Source of the DNA: Coprinellus micaceus
Lineage: Eukaryota; Basidiomycota; Agaricomycetes; Agaricales; Psathyrellaceae
DNA: 64,000 bases
Assembly (NCBI GenBank): GCA_951394405.1
Contig: OX596335.1
Coordinates: 930,001-994,000 of the forward strand
Direction of reading: 5' to 3'
Shown: piece by piece, positions 11,370-21,890 of the stretch
How positions within the stretch are numbered: position 1 is the first letter of the stretch
How the letters are laid out: the number at the start of each line of letters is the position of its first letter
Made by a program: the position numbers and the translations under genes
The notes under the pieces: generated by a model
Seen by the model: the letters and a program-made list of their open reading frames with translations, nothing else
Database searches by the model: none
Told to the model about the DNA's origin: nothing

Positions 11370-11797
11370 ATTGTTTTCTGCCCAGTGATAGGAGTGAGGC
11401 TTAGGGGTCTGCTCTGCGTGTTCGAATCGTGGTCTGACTCGTCCAGGCTAGCTCCAGTTCTTATCATTAAGCTCATGTCCAACACAATTATTATGACTGG
11501 TTGTGCAAGGCTTCTCCAATGTATGGACCCGTTCGTTCTTTGCGCTCCAGGTCTGGCATGCGTGGGATAAGGCCTTCATCGGGCTCGATGTCGCCTTCCC
11601 TAGCCCAGAACTTCTGGACCACGTCCAATCAGTATTTCTTTCAGATATCCAAGGACCTCCTTTCCTGCGAAGGATGTCTTCGAGCTCCCAAGAACGTTGG
11701 GAAGCCACACGTGTTGCTGCTTCTCTCGAATAAGATTACACTTATACTGAAAGCTTATCTGTTCTTTGTCCCCTCTTCTGTCTTCCCCAGAGCTGCC

Positions 11798-13114
11798 ATG
11801 CAATCGCCCTCCCTGTTTGCTGAATTCCCTGAGGACATAACGCGATCGATTCTAGAGACCGCCGCGTCTACCAGGAACTGGAACTGCGCGCTGGTGTCGA
11901 AGAAGGTCAAAGCCTTGTACGTCGTCTCGGGTTCATTTCGTATCGCTGCCTCTTCTAATGACTTTGTTAAATGAAGCACAGAGCCACTGCTTTACCGCCG
12001 CATCGAGCTGGTGCAAAGCAGCAAAGCGAGGATGGAACTCCTCCATCGCACAGTGCTAGACCACCCCTCCAAGGAAACAAACTTCTTCGCCGCGCATGTC
12101 AAAATGATTGTCTGCATTCGGGCCGATGTCGCCCCAAGTCATGCGCTAGTTGTCCTACAGGCATGCAAAGGCGTGAAAAGGGTGGTGTACATCCCTGACG
12201 ACGATACAGAGCCACGGACGCGAATCCCCGAGGAATCGCATGTCTTCCTATCCGAAGTCACCCAATGTGCCCCGACCGAGATGTGTATCTGGGCCAAGGG
12301 CCTCCGCGACGACCAGCGCAACTTCTCTGGACTCATCTTCAGGAACCTGACACACTTGTCCGTCGTGTTCTCCTACGAATGGGGTTGGGAATGGGAATGG
12401 AATACGCTCCCATTGTTGAAGAACCTCACTCACCTCTCGATCAACGATATGCACGGCCAAATCGCACACGAGCACGTCTCCGACATCACGCAGCAAATCC
12501 TGTCTCTCGTCCAGCCCGACTTCCGCATCCTCGTTGTCCATACGTCGGGGGTGGAAGGCCCCACAGGCCCAATGGGTTACACTCTCTTGCGTCGCCTCGA
12601 CCCGCGCATCGTTGTCGCGTCTAGCGAAAAGACGACCGGATGGTTCGAAGATACGTTCATGAGCGGCATGGGGCCTTACTTTTACTGTAGCCTTGCTGAT
12701 CACACCGCCGACTGGACAGGAGACGAAGCTAGCGCACATGGACCGACAGGAGGGTTCTGGGGCCAAGCGGAGGATGCCCTCTACGGAGACCAGGAACTAC
12801 GACAGGAAAAGTTCAAGAGAACTGAACAAGACTTAATAGCTGTCCTACATGTAAGGACACGCGCCCCCTTCTGCAAAGGCAAGTGCTAATGTCATGGTTG
12901 TCAGCATATGGCCGTGCACATATGGAACAAGTCCCCTGAGACTCGGATACCCATTCCGAGTCATATGTCCTCCCCCCAATTCATCGTAGGCCTATTGAAC
13001 GAAATAGAGAGCGCTCGCCCTCCTCATCACCCTGACGATCTCCGCGGAAGTATTGCCCGAGCGCAAATCAACGATGAAGTCAACTCGGCAGGCCCTCCCC
13101 AGGATGTAGCTTGA
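11798..13114 (+). CDS. F-box-like protein of Agaricomycete type
   Basis: Exons 11798-11916, 11977-12850 and 12905-13114 give 400 residues. The N-terminus (FPEDITRSILETAA, then LVSKK and EPLLYRRIEL across the first splice) resembles the degenerate F-box start of the large, rapidly evolving gene families of mushroom fungi. The rest has leucine-rich segments such as LKNLTHLSIND but no clear repeat count. F-box proteins normally recruit substrates to SCF ubiquitin ligases; here that role is inferred only. The first donor was set at GTACGT because it alone links SKKVKA to EPLLYRR in frame. The C-terminal exon is Pro/Ser-rich and less certain. Confidence 0.65.
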
Positions 13115-13281
13115 ACTCGGAATCAAAGTACGAGCCAGTCGAAGAGGAAATCAACGAGACGGAACGAACCTCTTATTTCAGAGTCCATCCCCGCTCCTAG
13201 GTAATTTGGATGTGCAACTTACACTTTGTATAACTATCTGTTCTGCGTCCCTCTTCTCCCCTCCCTGTCCATCAGCACACC

Positions 13282-13678
13282 ATGACGCCCAAGTTTAGCC
13301 TCGTCTTCTACGTTCCCCCCTCAGCCGCGGAAACCTGCAAGAAAGCCATATTCAAAGCGGGAGCCGGGCGCTACCCAGGGCCCGGGAACTACACTGAATG
13401 CTGCTGGACGGTGGAGGGCACAGGCTCATTCCGAGCGGGGTCTACTGCCCACCCACATACTGGCAAAGCTGGCGGAGAGGTAGAGAAAGTCCCGGAGGTT
13501 AGGATTGAAACGTTGGTTACGGGTGCAGGCACCGTGCGTAACGTCGTCAAGGCGCTTAAAGAGTGAGTCTGCTTGAGGTCTTCATAGTAAGGGAGTGTGG
13601 ATGGGAGCTAAAAACGAGAACAGGGCGCATCCGTACGAGGAGCCAGCGTATCATGTTTACCGGCTGGAAGACTTCTAG
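13282..13678 (+). CDS. PII-like / NIF3 C-terminal-type small protein
   Basis: Exons 13282-13562 and 13624-13678 encode 111 residues. The sequence follows the stand-alone PII-like domain also found inserted in bacterial YqfO/NIF3 proteins. It has KFSLVFYVPPSAAETCKKAI at the start, GAGRYPGPGNYTECCW, TGSFRAG, and the terminal AHPYEEPAYHVYRLEDF created by the splice. In bacteria this domain forms a ferredoxin-like trimer, with no settled function. The fungal protein is complete, with no extra domain. The ATG at 13282 gives the expected family start. Function remains unknown. Confidence 0.8.
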
Positions 13679-14343
13679 CACTTGCGATGAGCGCTGGGAA
13701 AGGTGACTCGATACACCGCTCTCCTGCCTATGCCACCACACACTCTGCATAAGAAAGCGGTTCAACCCCCCAGCAACAGCCAGTGGGGCTTGTGCAGGTA
13801 CCCAGCGATTCTCGACGCGATTGCTTTGTAGATGCGCTTAGTGTCGAAGCTGCTCATGCTGTTGAAGAGAGACGTACCGTTATGCAGCGACCTGTATCTC
13901 ATCGAAAATGACGTCAACGAACGCGAAACAGCGGCACCAGGAAGCGAGGGAGCACCAAAGCATCATGTTGCCTTGTATAATATTGGGTCAGTGATACAGA
14001 GGAAGGTGTGGTTCACGCTTAGGTTGAGATGGTGGTGGCCCGGGGAGTTCGAATTTAGGCTGGGCGCTTTCGATTCAAAGTCCGATCCAGCTGTGGCTCA
14101 GGTCCACTCCACTACCATGTAGTATGCTCCACCCTCTTTGCTGGCCCTGGTATCTACTAATTCGCTCTTAGTTAGCGGGGCGACCGGCCATGTCCAGAGT
14201 CAGCGGCGTGAGCATCCTCAAAGTCCTGGACGCCGTCTTTGGATCTTTGAGGAAACGACACCTCGAGACCCAGCTTCAGCCTTCCCGATCCCCACTCACT
14301 ATTACTTGGACAGATTAGCGCGAACCGAATACACGGCCCACCA
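13679..14343. other. Intergenic with one short ORF
   Basis: About 665 bases between convergent genes. An ATG-initiated ORF at 13832-14122 (plus, 96 codons) starts MRLVSKLLMLLKRD and has a tryptophan/arginine-rich middle. It matches nothing known and is listed separately with low confidence. The remainder shows no supported feature. Confidence 0.35.
13832..14122 (+). CDS. Unrecognised short ORF
   Basis: Ninety-six codons from an ATG, with no homology I recognise. The part rich in R and W (near LRLRWWWPG) is unusual in composition. It could be an exon of a lineage-specific gene or chance. Transcript data would decide. Confidence 0.18.
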   Translation: MRLVSKLLMLLKRDVPLCSDLYLIENDVNERETAAPGSEGAPKHHVALYNIGSVIQRKVWFTLRLRWWWPGEFEFRLGAFDSKSDPAVAQVHSTTM

Positions 14344-15807
14344 TTACGAAGGGGGTGGATCCAGCGCTCGATTCCAAACGAGCGCCGGGAAAACCAGAAC
14401 AAGCACCAAGAACGTCCTGAAGTCCTCGCCCGACTCGAACAACCTCGACCACTCGATCTCTGTGAACGGTCCTGCAAAGAACTCTTGCCTGTAAATTTGT
14501 CTTTGCTTGCCGTGTGTCGTGACGATGAGCAGGGTAGACTCATTACCTCTGTTGACGTCCTTCATAGTCAGGAACAGGCGACAGCTTGCTGTAGGTTCCC
14601 TGGTGCAAGGAAACTCGCCTTTCGGATTCTCCACGTCGGACTCATCCCTCAAGTCTTCGATCCCATATCCGTCCTTGGAGCCTCCGACGTCAGGCTCGTC
14701 CACGGTACAATCCCAAAACCACTTCACCCCAGGGTTGTCCGCTCCCAGAAGTTTGTCAGTCTGTATTTCATACCTACTTCTTTGCGGTGACTTGGGGGGC
14801 GTTAGGTTGCGGAACAAATCCTCTGTAGGTAACACCCGGCTGACTCCCTCAGCCGACCGGAACTGGACGAAAGTTTCGGGCATGAGGGTGGCAGTCTCCT
14901 TGAACTGCAATGGATCTCGTCCCCACCACACCTCCGCGAGCACTTCGAGAGGTCGCATTGAACCATCCTCGGACTCGCGTACGGCGAACACCCCGCTCAA
15001 CGTCCTCCTTGCTCCTTTGTCGAAGGCAGGGATTGTCAAACACAGGTTAAATGCCCTAGAGCCAGGAAACCCCTCATCCCCTTCAGAATATCTCAGTTGG
15101 CTGAGCACGCCGTACGACGTTTCTTCCAGAACCACGTCCTGGAACGCACTCTTCACAGTAAACCCTTTATCTGTGGCCCCTGTGAATGCAATGCTGAGCC
15201 CTAAAGAACCGCATTCCAACTCTCGAGGTGTTGGATTGCATCGAAACCACTGCGACGAGCGTTCCACCGACTGCGAAAGGTTGGCTGAACTGGAATCGTC
15301 CCAGATTTCGATCACGACAGGGGTGGGCTGGGCGGACATGCCTTGGGACCGAGTGAGGTACGCAGCAAGGGTGGGGCGATTCAACTCGGACTCGGACTCG
15401 GGCTCCGGGTGCCAATCTTCGAGCGGGATGGTAACAATGGGGAGGGACTCCTGAGTCATGCTCCGCGGTGAGGCCCCTCCCAGAGTAGCCGGTCTGAGCG
15501 CTGGTGAAAATGTTTGTGCTGTAGGACTCGAGATGCGAGTCCCTTCAGAAGAAGTGGGTGCACTTGGGCCGGCTACTAGCTGACGAATTTGACTCTGCCC
15601 TCGAGAGGGTTCAAGCGGCACAGTGGGTGGGGTAGGCTTGTGGGCGGACCCAGCCCAATGCCGATTTCCCCTGTCCGATGCGTAAGGCACCCCCAACCAC
15701 CTCCCATCGGGGTACATAACATCCCATGGAAAGTGGTCCGGGACCTTAGCGTTGGACGCACTCTGAATTCTCCGGACGCTGGCTCGCTGCCCCGGGCGGC
15801 CAGACAT
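14344..15807 (-). CDS. Hypothetical orphan protein
   Basis: A long open frame gives 487 residues from the ATG at 15807; the frame is open further up but without another ATG. The N-terminal third is rich in S, P, R and Q and looks disordered. The middle and C-terminal parts look ordered, with alternating hydrophobic and charged residues (for example VFAVRESEDG and FVQFRSAEGV) and no membrane segment before a short hydrophobic tail near the end. I recognise no domain. A GTAAGC just upstream of the start suggests that an additional 5' exon may exist. Long length and absence of stops favour a real gene. Confidence 0.5.
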   Translation of the reverse strand: MSGRPGQRASVRRIQSASNAKVPDHFPWDVMYPDGRWLGVPYASDRGNRHWAGSAHKPTPPTVPLEPSRGQSQIRQLVAGPSAPTSSEGTRISSPTAQTFSPALRPATLGGASPRSMTQESLPIVTIPLEDWHPEPESESELNRPTLAAYLTRSQGMSAQPTPVVIEIWDDSSSANLSQSVERSSQWFRCNPTPRELECGSLGLSIAFTGATDKGFTVKSAFQDVVLEETSYGVLSQLRYSEGDEGFPGSRAFNLCLTIPAFDKGARRTLSGVFAVRESEDGSMRPLEVLAEVWWGRDPLQFKETATLMPETFVQFRSAEGVSRVLPTEDLFRNLTPPKSPQRSRYEIQTDKLLGADNPGVKWFWDCTVDEPDVGGSKDGYGIEDLRDESDVENPKGEFPCTREPTASCRLFLTMKDVNRGNESTLLIVTTHGKQRQIYRQEFFAGPFTEIEWSRLFESGEDFRTFLVLVLVFPALVWNRALDPPPS

Positions 15808-16290
15808 CCCCTGCTGTGTATCGGGTAGCTTACCAGTCAATGGTAGAGGTATTTCACTTGAGGTTAGTATGGCTCCAGGAGAGAAAAAAGAATGGAACCT
15901 AATAGCCCTGCATTAGGGGCGTTTTATACTCGTTCATATACGTCGCGACAGAGAGGCGTAGCTCAACGGCATTGTGAGGGGGTCATTGTTGAACACACAA
16001 TCGCTGCAAACAATGGGGTCACGGTCACAGCGCCGACTTCAATGCTTACCCGCGAGTAAAAGATATCGGTTTCCTTAGTGTACGCCTCGGTCCTGCACAC
16101 AATAAACAGGGAGAACCTTGTGCGTCGGTGCTCCACCGCGCCCATACTCCGAGCCCAAGCGCGCTTATCCCGGGGGCCCTACGACACTGGCCGACGCGTT
16201 AGACGCCCGTTCCAACTTGTTTGGCCTGATGTAGGCGCTTACCGACAAGCAAGGGGATGGACAGAACGACTGAACGCCGCGTCGTAACGC

Positions 16291-16530
16291 ACAAGAAACA
16301 ATGTCGAGGGTATTTACACAGCCCAACCGCGACGCAATAGGAAGGGCGACACAAATCAGAGCCCATCACCGCGCCCCGCTCCGAGGCGGAGATCCCTGGC
16401 CAAGTTCCATTGGTGACTACCCCGCCGAGGGATATGTATAATTATCACCATCTCAACTCAGTTTTCTCGTTAGAGTACGTTGGCAGCCCGCCTCGGATCT
16501 CTCTCGGAATTGCTATAAGAGCATGGAAAT
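16291..16530. repeat. Direct repeat family A, copy 1
   Basis: Copy 1 shares blocks with copy 2 about 330-350 bases downstream: ACAAGAAACAA-type start, CCGAGGCGGAGATCCCTGG at 16381, and CATCTCAACTCAG followed by TCTCGTTAGA. It also carries CGCCTCGG near 16490, the reverse complement of CCGAGGCG, so the unit has short inverted arms. Confidence 0.7.
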
Positions 16531-16616
16531 CGACCCCGAACACTCCCTTGATACAGCCAACCACTCGAAGAGGCGGCGTATACGAACCTCAGGACAACCG
16601 AGAACCGTGTATTAAC

Positions 16617-16860
16617 GCGCAAGAAACAACCCCTCGGACAACCCAACCACTAACACGATAGGAGCACGATCAGGCGCCCATCTGATTAGCGCTTTAGCGC
16701 CCGCATCCATCACTGCCCCACGAGCTGCTCCGAGGCGGAGATCCCTGGCGAAGCCCTCGCCGAGGGTACTCATCGCTCATCTCAACTCAGCATTCTCGTT
16801 AGACTACGTCGGACGCTCGCCTCGGATCCCTCTGAGCACGGAAACCAACCTCGGATACTC
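16617..16860. repeat. Direct repeat family A, copy 2
   Basis: Diverged second copy with the same block order as copy 1, including CCGAGGCGGAGATCCCTGG at 16730 and the inverted CGCCTCGG near 16820. It may be remnants of a non-autonomous mobile element or a local duplication. Confidence 0.7.
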
Positions 16861-17505
16861 AAACTCGAAGACTCCACTCCGACTCGGACCCGAGGGACCC
16901 AAGGCCGTCCAACGCCTTCGCACAGAAGTCGAACTAGAACCACACAACGTCACCTCCCAGTAGGACGGGGAGGAACCCAGAATACGGCAACCACTTATCT
17001 CGTACCTGCCGTAGGTCTAGAAGTAGCACTAGCAAGTACGACACGATGATCCAAGCAACCCCGAATAAAACCTACATACCCGCGAAGCACCGAAACGCTC
17101 TCTTTCTTATCGCCTGGTGATTGAGTTGGATTGTGTACTGCTGTGCGTGCAGGGTCCAGGGTGTAGGAGGCGAGGCCCGTCTGATGGGATGGTTCGCGGG
17201 AGGCTAGTACCTGGGGGGTGAAGGTAGGAGGGGGTCTGGACCAGGACCACGACGCTGTGGTGATTGTGGTGATAAACCGGCGACACCTAGATAGAGTTAG
17301 AGTCGTAGACTCCGAACTCAAGGAATACACCAATCCCTCTGAGCAAACACGCGTTCCCCACACCTCCTCAAGGCCTGTGCGCCACATGAACAACAACGTG
17401 TTGCCTTTCCCCAGAACCCTTTCAACCTACCATTTCAAGAACGGGCTACGGTGTCCTCGACACAGTTAGTGACCTCAAGCTGAAGAAAACCCTAGCCCAC
17501 GTCCC

Positions 17506-17752
17506 GACATACCGAACTGCGTGTAGCGTGTAGCGCAGAAGCAGATTCGAGAAGGACGCGTGTCGCGTGTCAACGTTATTGACGCGTCTCATCGTACGTC
17601 CAGTACGTTATCAGCCAACCGACCAAACCTCTCCACACCTTATCCTCGCGCGCCCTAAACCCAACCCCCGCCCTATCCTCACACGTTCGTCTCCCCCCGT
17701 CATTCAAAAAAGAGACTATCGCAAAACCGTGGTATATTGCGTTCATCGGGGT
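17506..17752. repeat. Direct repeat family B, copy 1
   Basis: Shares with copy 2 the blocks GACATACCGAACTGCG, AACGTTATTGACGCGTCTC, CAGTACGTTATCA, CCAAACCTCTCCACACC and CCGTGGTATATTGCG in the same order. The offset is about 257 bases at the start and 232 at the end. Confidence 0.75.
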
Positions 17753-17762
17753 AGCACGTACC

Positions 17763-17987
17763 GACATACCGAACTGCGCGTAGCGTAAAGCGCAAGCGCA
17801 GATCCGAGAAGGTCGCGTATCGCGTGCCAACGTTATTGACGCGTCTCGTCGTACGTTCAGTACGTTATCACCCACGCACCCTCCCAACCAACCAAACCTC
17901 TCCACACCATATCCTTATCCTCACCACCCAAATCCAAAAGATTAACTACAAGCTGAAACCGTGGTATATTGCGCTCATCGGGGGGTA
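17763..17987. repeat. Direct repeat family B, copy 2
   Basis: Tandem, diverged copy immediately after copy 1. The shorter spacing at the end shows a small deletion. No coding potential is evident in either copy. Confidence 0.75.
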
Positions 17988-18683
17988 GACTAGAGTAGAA
18001 TAAGAGGGTGGGGATGGGGGGGCATAAAAGATCAAGAGGTCCTCCTCTCCTCGATGAAAAAAAAAAGAAATAACCATCATCGTCGTCCGCGTCCACACCA
18101 CCAAAAATGATACACTATACATGCATCACCCGGGGAGGGGAAAGAATCAAACAAAAGTCGTCGTCGTCGTCACATACTAAGTATCGATAAGGAGGAAGGG
18201 AGGGAGAGAGAAAAGTCAAAGGAACGTGGGGTGTGTGTGTGTAAAATTCGAAACTTCGAATCGAATCAAGAAATACATTGAACAGAACTTTAAAAAAAGG
18301 GGGTGGGGGGAGACCCCCGTCCCGCGCTGACGAGAGACCGAAGATAAGGTCGCTGAGGATTAAGTAGTACACCTCCTTGCACACACTCACGTATGCAACA
18401 GGATGTCGATGCCGATGGCGCTGAGAGACAGAGAGCGAAGGGGATACTAAAGAGAGAAGGAGAAGACTAAAAAACGTAGTATGTACGAGGAGGTATCAAG
18501 AGGGGCCGGGGATGGGTAGTAACACGAATAAAAGTGTCAAGAGTCGAGTCGAGTTCACAGGGGGGAGTCAAGTTAAGAACAAACGAGTTCACACGAAGAC
18601 GCAAGATACGAAGGACGCAAGATAAGAAGGGAGGAAAAGGGGCAGGGGAATCCAGAGAAGGCTCTTGATATGAAAAAAGCCTT

Positions 18684-20568
18684 TTACGTACGAAGGAAGC
18701 CCTTCTTCCTTCCAGTCTGTAAGAAAAAAAAAGTCGTCAGTAACCGTGCACACGCAAAGCCCCACAACACCTCCCACCCCCTCCTTCCAAAAAAAAAAAA
18801 ACCCCCCACCCATCCCACACCCCCCCTTCCAAAACCCCCCCCAACAACGCAAACAAAACGTATCCACTCACAGAAGCTTTCTCCGGCGTCAACGGCCTCC
18901 CACTCTCAATCCTCCTCTTCTTATCCTCAAGCTCCGCCCTCTGCTTCTCCAGCGCATCCTTCATCTCCTTATGACGCGCATACAACTCCTCCTCACTCTG
19001 CTTCAGCTTGCTCTCCTTCTCCTGCACCTTCTGCTGGAACACCATCTTCATCTCGGCTTCCATCTTCGCGAGCTTGGCTTCGTGCAGGATGCGCTCTTCT
19101 TGCAGGCGCGCGGCGGGGCTAGGACGCGAAAGGGTGAGATAGGGAGGGAGGGAAATTAATTAGATTAGTAAAAAGCATAAGTGGGATAGGAATGGAAGCA
19201 ACGCACTTAATCTCCTTGAACACACTCGAATCCTGCGCAACCCCCATACTCAACAACTTCTCCGTCCTCCAATTCTCATACAACACATCATTAGTATACT
19301 CCCTCAACTCCTCCATATACGTGCGCACAAGCATCTGTCGCAGCTTCACGAAATCACAATGGTCCTCATTGTCCACCTCCACCACACCCCAGGGGTACGC
19401 GCGCCCGCGGACCTGGCGCCCGTCGGGCGCAGCGACGATCTTGTCCGAGCCCACGACGGCAAAGGGGATCTTGGACGCGATCTCCTCGGCCTCCGCGAGC
19501 GTCTCTTCGTCCTCGTTGTCGTACGTCGGCGCCTGGAAGATGTGGATGTTGTGGTGCGCGATGTCCGCGAGAATCTGTTGGATACCAAGGGAGAAAGAAT
19601 CATTGATACGTGGCAAAATAATGTAGTGATGCAGAAAAAACGCACCCTCTGCTTGAACTCGGCGACCTCTTCGTCGGTCAAGGTGTCGGCCTTGGCGATG
19701 ATGGGGATGAGGTTGACCTTGGTATGGAGCCTCCGCATGAACTCGATATCAATCTGCTTGAGCCTACAGGAAAAAACACGCGATATTAGGCTTATTCGGG
19801 AAAGGGGTGGCCTCACTACGTACGAGTGACCTGTAGGCTGGATGAAGTAGAGACAAGCGTGAACGCGGTTGTCGACGATCTTGGTCCGGTTGACGCGGTT
19901 CTCCTGCTCGAGGTAGCTGTCGAAGCGGGACTCGATGTTCTCCACGATGGGTTTCCAGCTGGTGTGTGTGAGCGTGACGCGTCAAAAAAAGAAAAGAGTC
20001 GTTAGGGGCTGACCTGTCATCGTTATTGACGAAATCCCCAAAGCCCGGGGTGTCGACGACGGTGAGGTGGAGACGGACGCCGTTCTCCTCGATATCTGTA
20101 CGTGTCAAATGTGAGAAAGAGCTGTGGAGGGCCGCCAGCGAGGCGGACAAAGAGAGGGGGAGGGAAAGTTGGACGCACCGGCTCCGATGCTCTCAATGGC
20201 GACGGTCTTGGAGCGCTCTGCGGAGGGGGGGAGCTGCTCCTTGGGCGGGTAGAGGGTGGTGTTGAAGAGGGTGTTGATGAGTGTGGACTTGCCGAGGCCG
20301 GATTCACCTTTGGGGGGGAGTGTGAGGTAGCAGCGACCGGGGAAGGAGAGAGACACGGACCAACGACCATGCAGGTGAACTGGAACCCCTTGCGGACACT
20401 CTTCCTGTGGACCTGGTTGGGGAGGTTGGCGAACCCGACGTAGCCCATGAGCTTTTTGCGGATGATGTTGGAGGGGGCTGCTGTGGCGGGGACGAGGGAC
20501 GGCTGGGACGAGTTGGGGTAGCCGTTGGCAGAGACGTCGGTGGTGCGGGAGGTGTATGACTCGGCCAT
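18684..20568 (-). CDS. CDC3: Septin, CDC3 / AspB group
   Basis: Septins are GTP-binding filament proteins that organise septa, branching and hyphal tips. Eight exons (20361-20568, 20179-20307, 20014-20095, 19824-19958, 19646-19763, 19207-19574, 18872-19118, 18684-18716) give 439 residues. G1 GESGLGKST spans the first splice. [15 protein letters not shown], the G4 motif [10 protein letters not shown], the septin signature [13 protein letters not shown] and a C-terminal coiled coil (from about residue 345) follow. The core [14 protein letters not shown] and the terminal KKGFLR match the Aspergillus AspB (Cdc3) group closely. The last exon is 33 nt and follows an intron containing long G/A-rich and T-rich tracts. 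Start ATG at 20568 is the only suitable one. Confidence 0.95.
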
Positions 20569-21890
20569 CGTGAGCGGAGACGGGGGCTGGGGGAACAGAG
20601 ACGGGAGGAAGTCTTTAAACGACGAACACGAACGATTCGCCCTCCTCTGTTTGCTGAAGTTTGGCAGCGACTCCAGCGATGGTCTGTTCCAATCATTAGT
20701 CGTTTCTCCTCAATTCTCAGGGTATCGCACCTGGGTTTGACAGCCCATCCGACTTTCATGGCGAGGAACAGCGACAGAACACGTTTCATTCGCAGCTGCT
20801 CAGGTCTACATATAATCTAAACAGGTCTGCGCTTTTCTCCCCGCACGCACGGCACATGCATGTCCAGCTCTCGCAACACTCTTCCACGCCACATCCAGGC
20901 GACTCTACCCGCAGTCTCCTCCTCTCCGGTCCGACGTAGTACGGATGCCCCCTCCTCCTCTCCCGAGGAAACCGCCCATAAATCGTATTCCCACACAAAG
21001 CACCCACAAACTCCGACCGCCCGCTCTCCTCAATCCCGCGCCGCCGCTTGCCCTCCGCCACCTCCGTCCGCGCGGTCACCACCAGCCTCCGGAGTCTTGC
21101 GTCTCGGTCTTTAATCGCGTCTGTCCTGTCTTTAACCAGGTAATCCCCCCTTGGCCTGGGCTTCGGCTTCAACTTCAACTTCAAGTTTGGCTTCAAGGAC
21201 GTCCCAGCACCCCGCTTGATAACCGCATTCGCCTGGTGGTTCGTAATCCTGGTGATAATCTCGTTCCTCCCGTAGTCCATGCTCGTAGTCGTATGTCGTG
21301 CCCGCACGCAGAATTAATAGAGGAGAGTTCGAAGCTTGAATAAGGATAGCAATAAGACCGATAGGATTAGGCGTCGAGTCGATGAATCGGATAATTAGGG
21401 CGGGCTTGAATCGAAGGTCCCGAAGAGGATGAGGCGAATGAATGAATGAATGAACTTCACCCCCCACCCACCCCAACCCCTTAAATGCCCCCAAACCTCA
21501 TAACAAAAGCTCTATGTCCCAGTGGCTCGCCCATCCCTCCATATAGGCACTTCCGAATCCACCCCAGACAAAGGTGTCCAGGGAGACCACAAAGCCACAT
21601 AAGTCAAAGCGGAGGTTTTTTTTGGTTCCGAAGCAATGGACTGGGTGGCTCATGATCATAGGTCCATCGCAAGTCCATTGAAATCACCAATACCCAGTGG
21701 CAAGGGCTGTCGTCAAGCCAGCCAGCTCATAGGGTCTGAGCTTCGTATCCGAAGGTTGTATGGTCATCCCTGGCTTTGACGTATGAAGGAACGGAATAAA
21801 GCAACCAATCAATTATAGAATATGTATACCGCATACGTTCCTCTATCCTCCCTTCCCTCTTCGCATACCGCGTCCAATCCACCAAAGAAG
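20569..21890. other. Intergenic: CDC3 upstream / mS35 3' flank
   Basis: About 1.3 kb upstream of the septin gene. An Arg/Lys-rich minus-strand frame (20786-21281 from an ATG) has repeated KPKPRPRG-like low complexity and is not convincing as a gene. No repeat or RNA gene was identified. Confidence 0.4.

Larger units (their letters stand above)
10633..11797. promoter_or_regulatory. Divergent upstream region of RPB1 and F-box-like gene
   Basis: About 1.16 kb between the RPB1 start (minus) and the F-box-like gene (plus). The RPB1-proximal part has no obvious TATA box. A clear TATATAAG lies at 11077-11084 on the plus strand, followed by a pyrimidine-rich stretch typical of fungal transcription starts and a short ORF at 11193-11369. 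The sequence from 11370 to 11797 has no recognisable gene and probably serves the F-box-like gene. Confidence 0.45.
15808..18683. other. Gene-poor repeat-bearing region
   Basis: About 2.9 kb with no convincing gene. It carries two diverged direct-repeat pairs (listed separately). The stretch next to the septin stop (18000-18680) has purine-rich and GT/GTC simple repeats and is probably the CDC3 3' region. Small ORFs here (for example 16995-17396 minus) show no protein-like composition. Confidence 0.5.

Noticed and set aside
11401..11450. TTCGAATC-containing stretch resembling a tRNA B box
   Set aside because: No matching A box, no foldable acceptor stem and no anticodon arm around it.
13282..13678. 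Toxin-like label sometimes attached to PII-like domain proteins
   Set aside because: The sequence is a small ferredoxin-like domain protein with no toxin repeats or secretion signal.
16995..17396. Minus-strand frame of 133 codons in the repeat region
   Set aside because: No ATG-supported family match, composition unlike protein, and location between repeats.
20786..21281. Arg/Lys-rich minus-strand frame upstream of CDC3
   Set aside because: Low-complexity KPKPRPRG-like runs and no homology; the frame's first codon is not ATG and internal starts give no better product.
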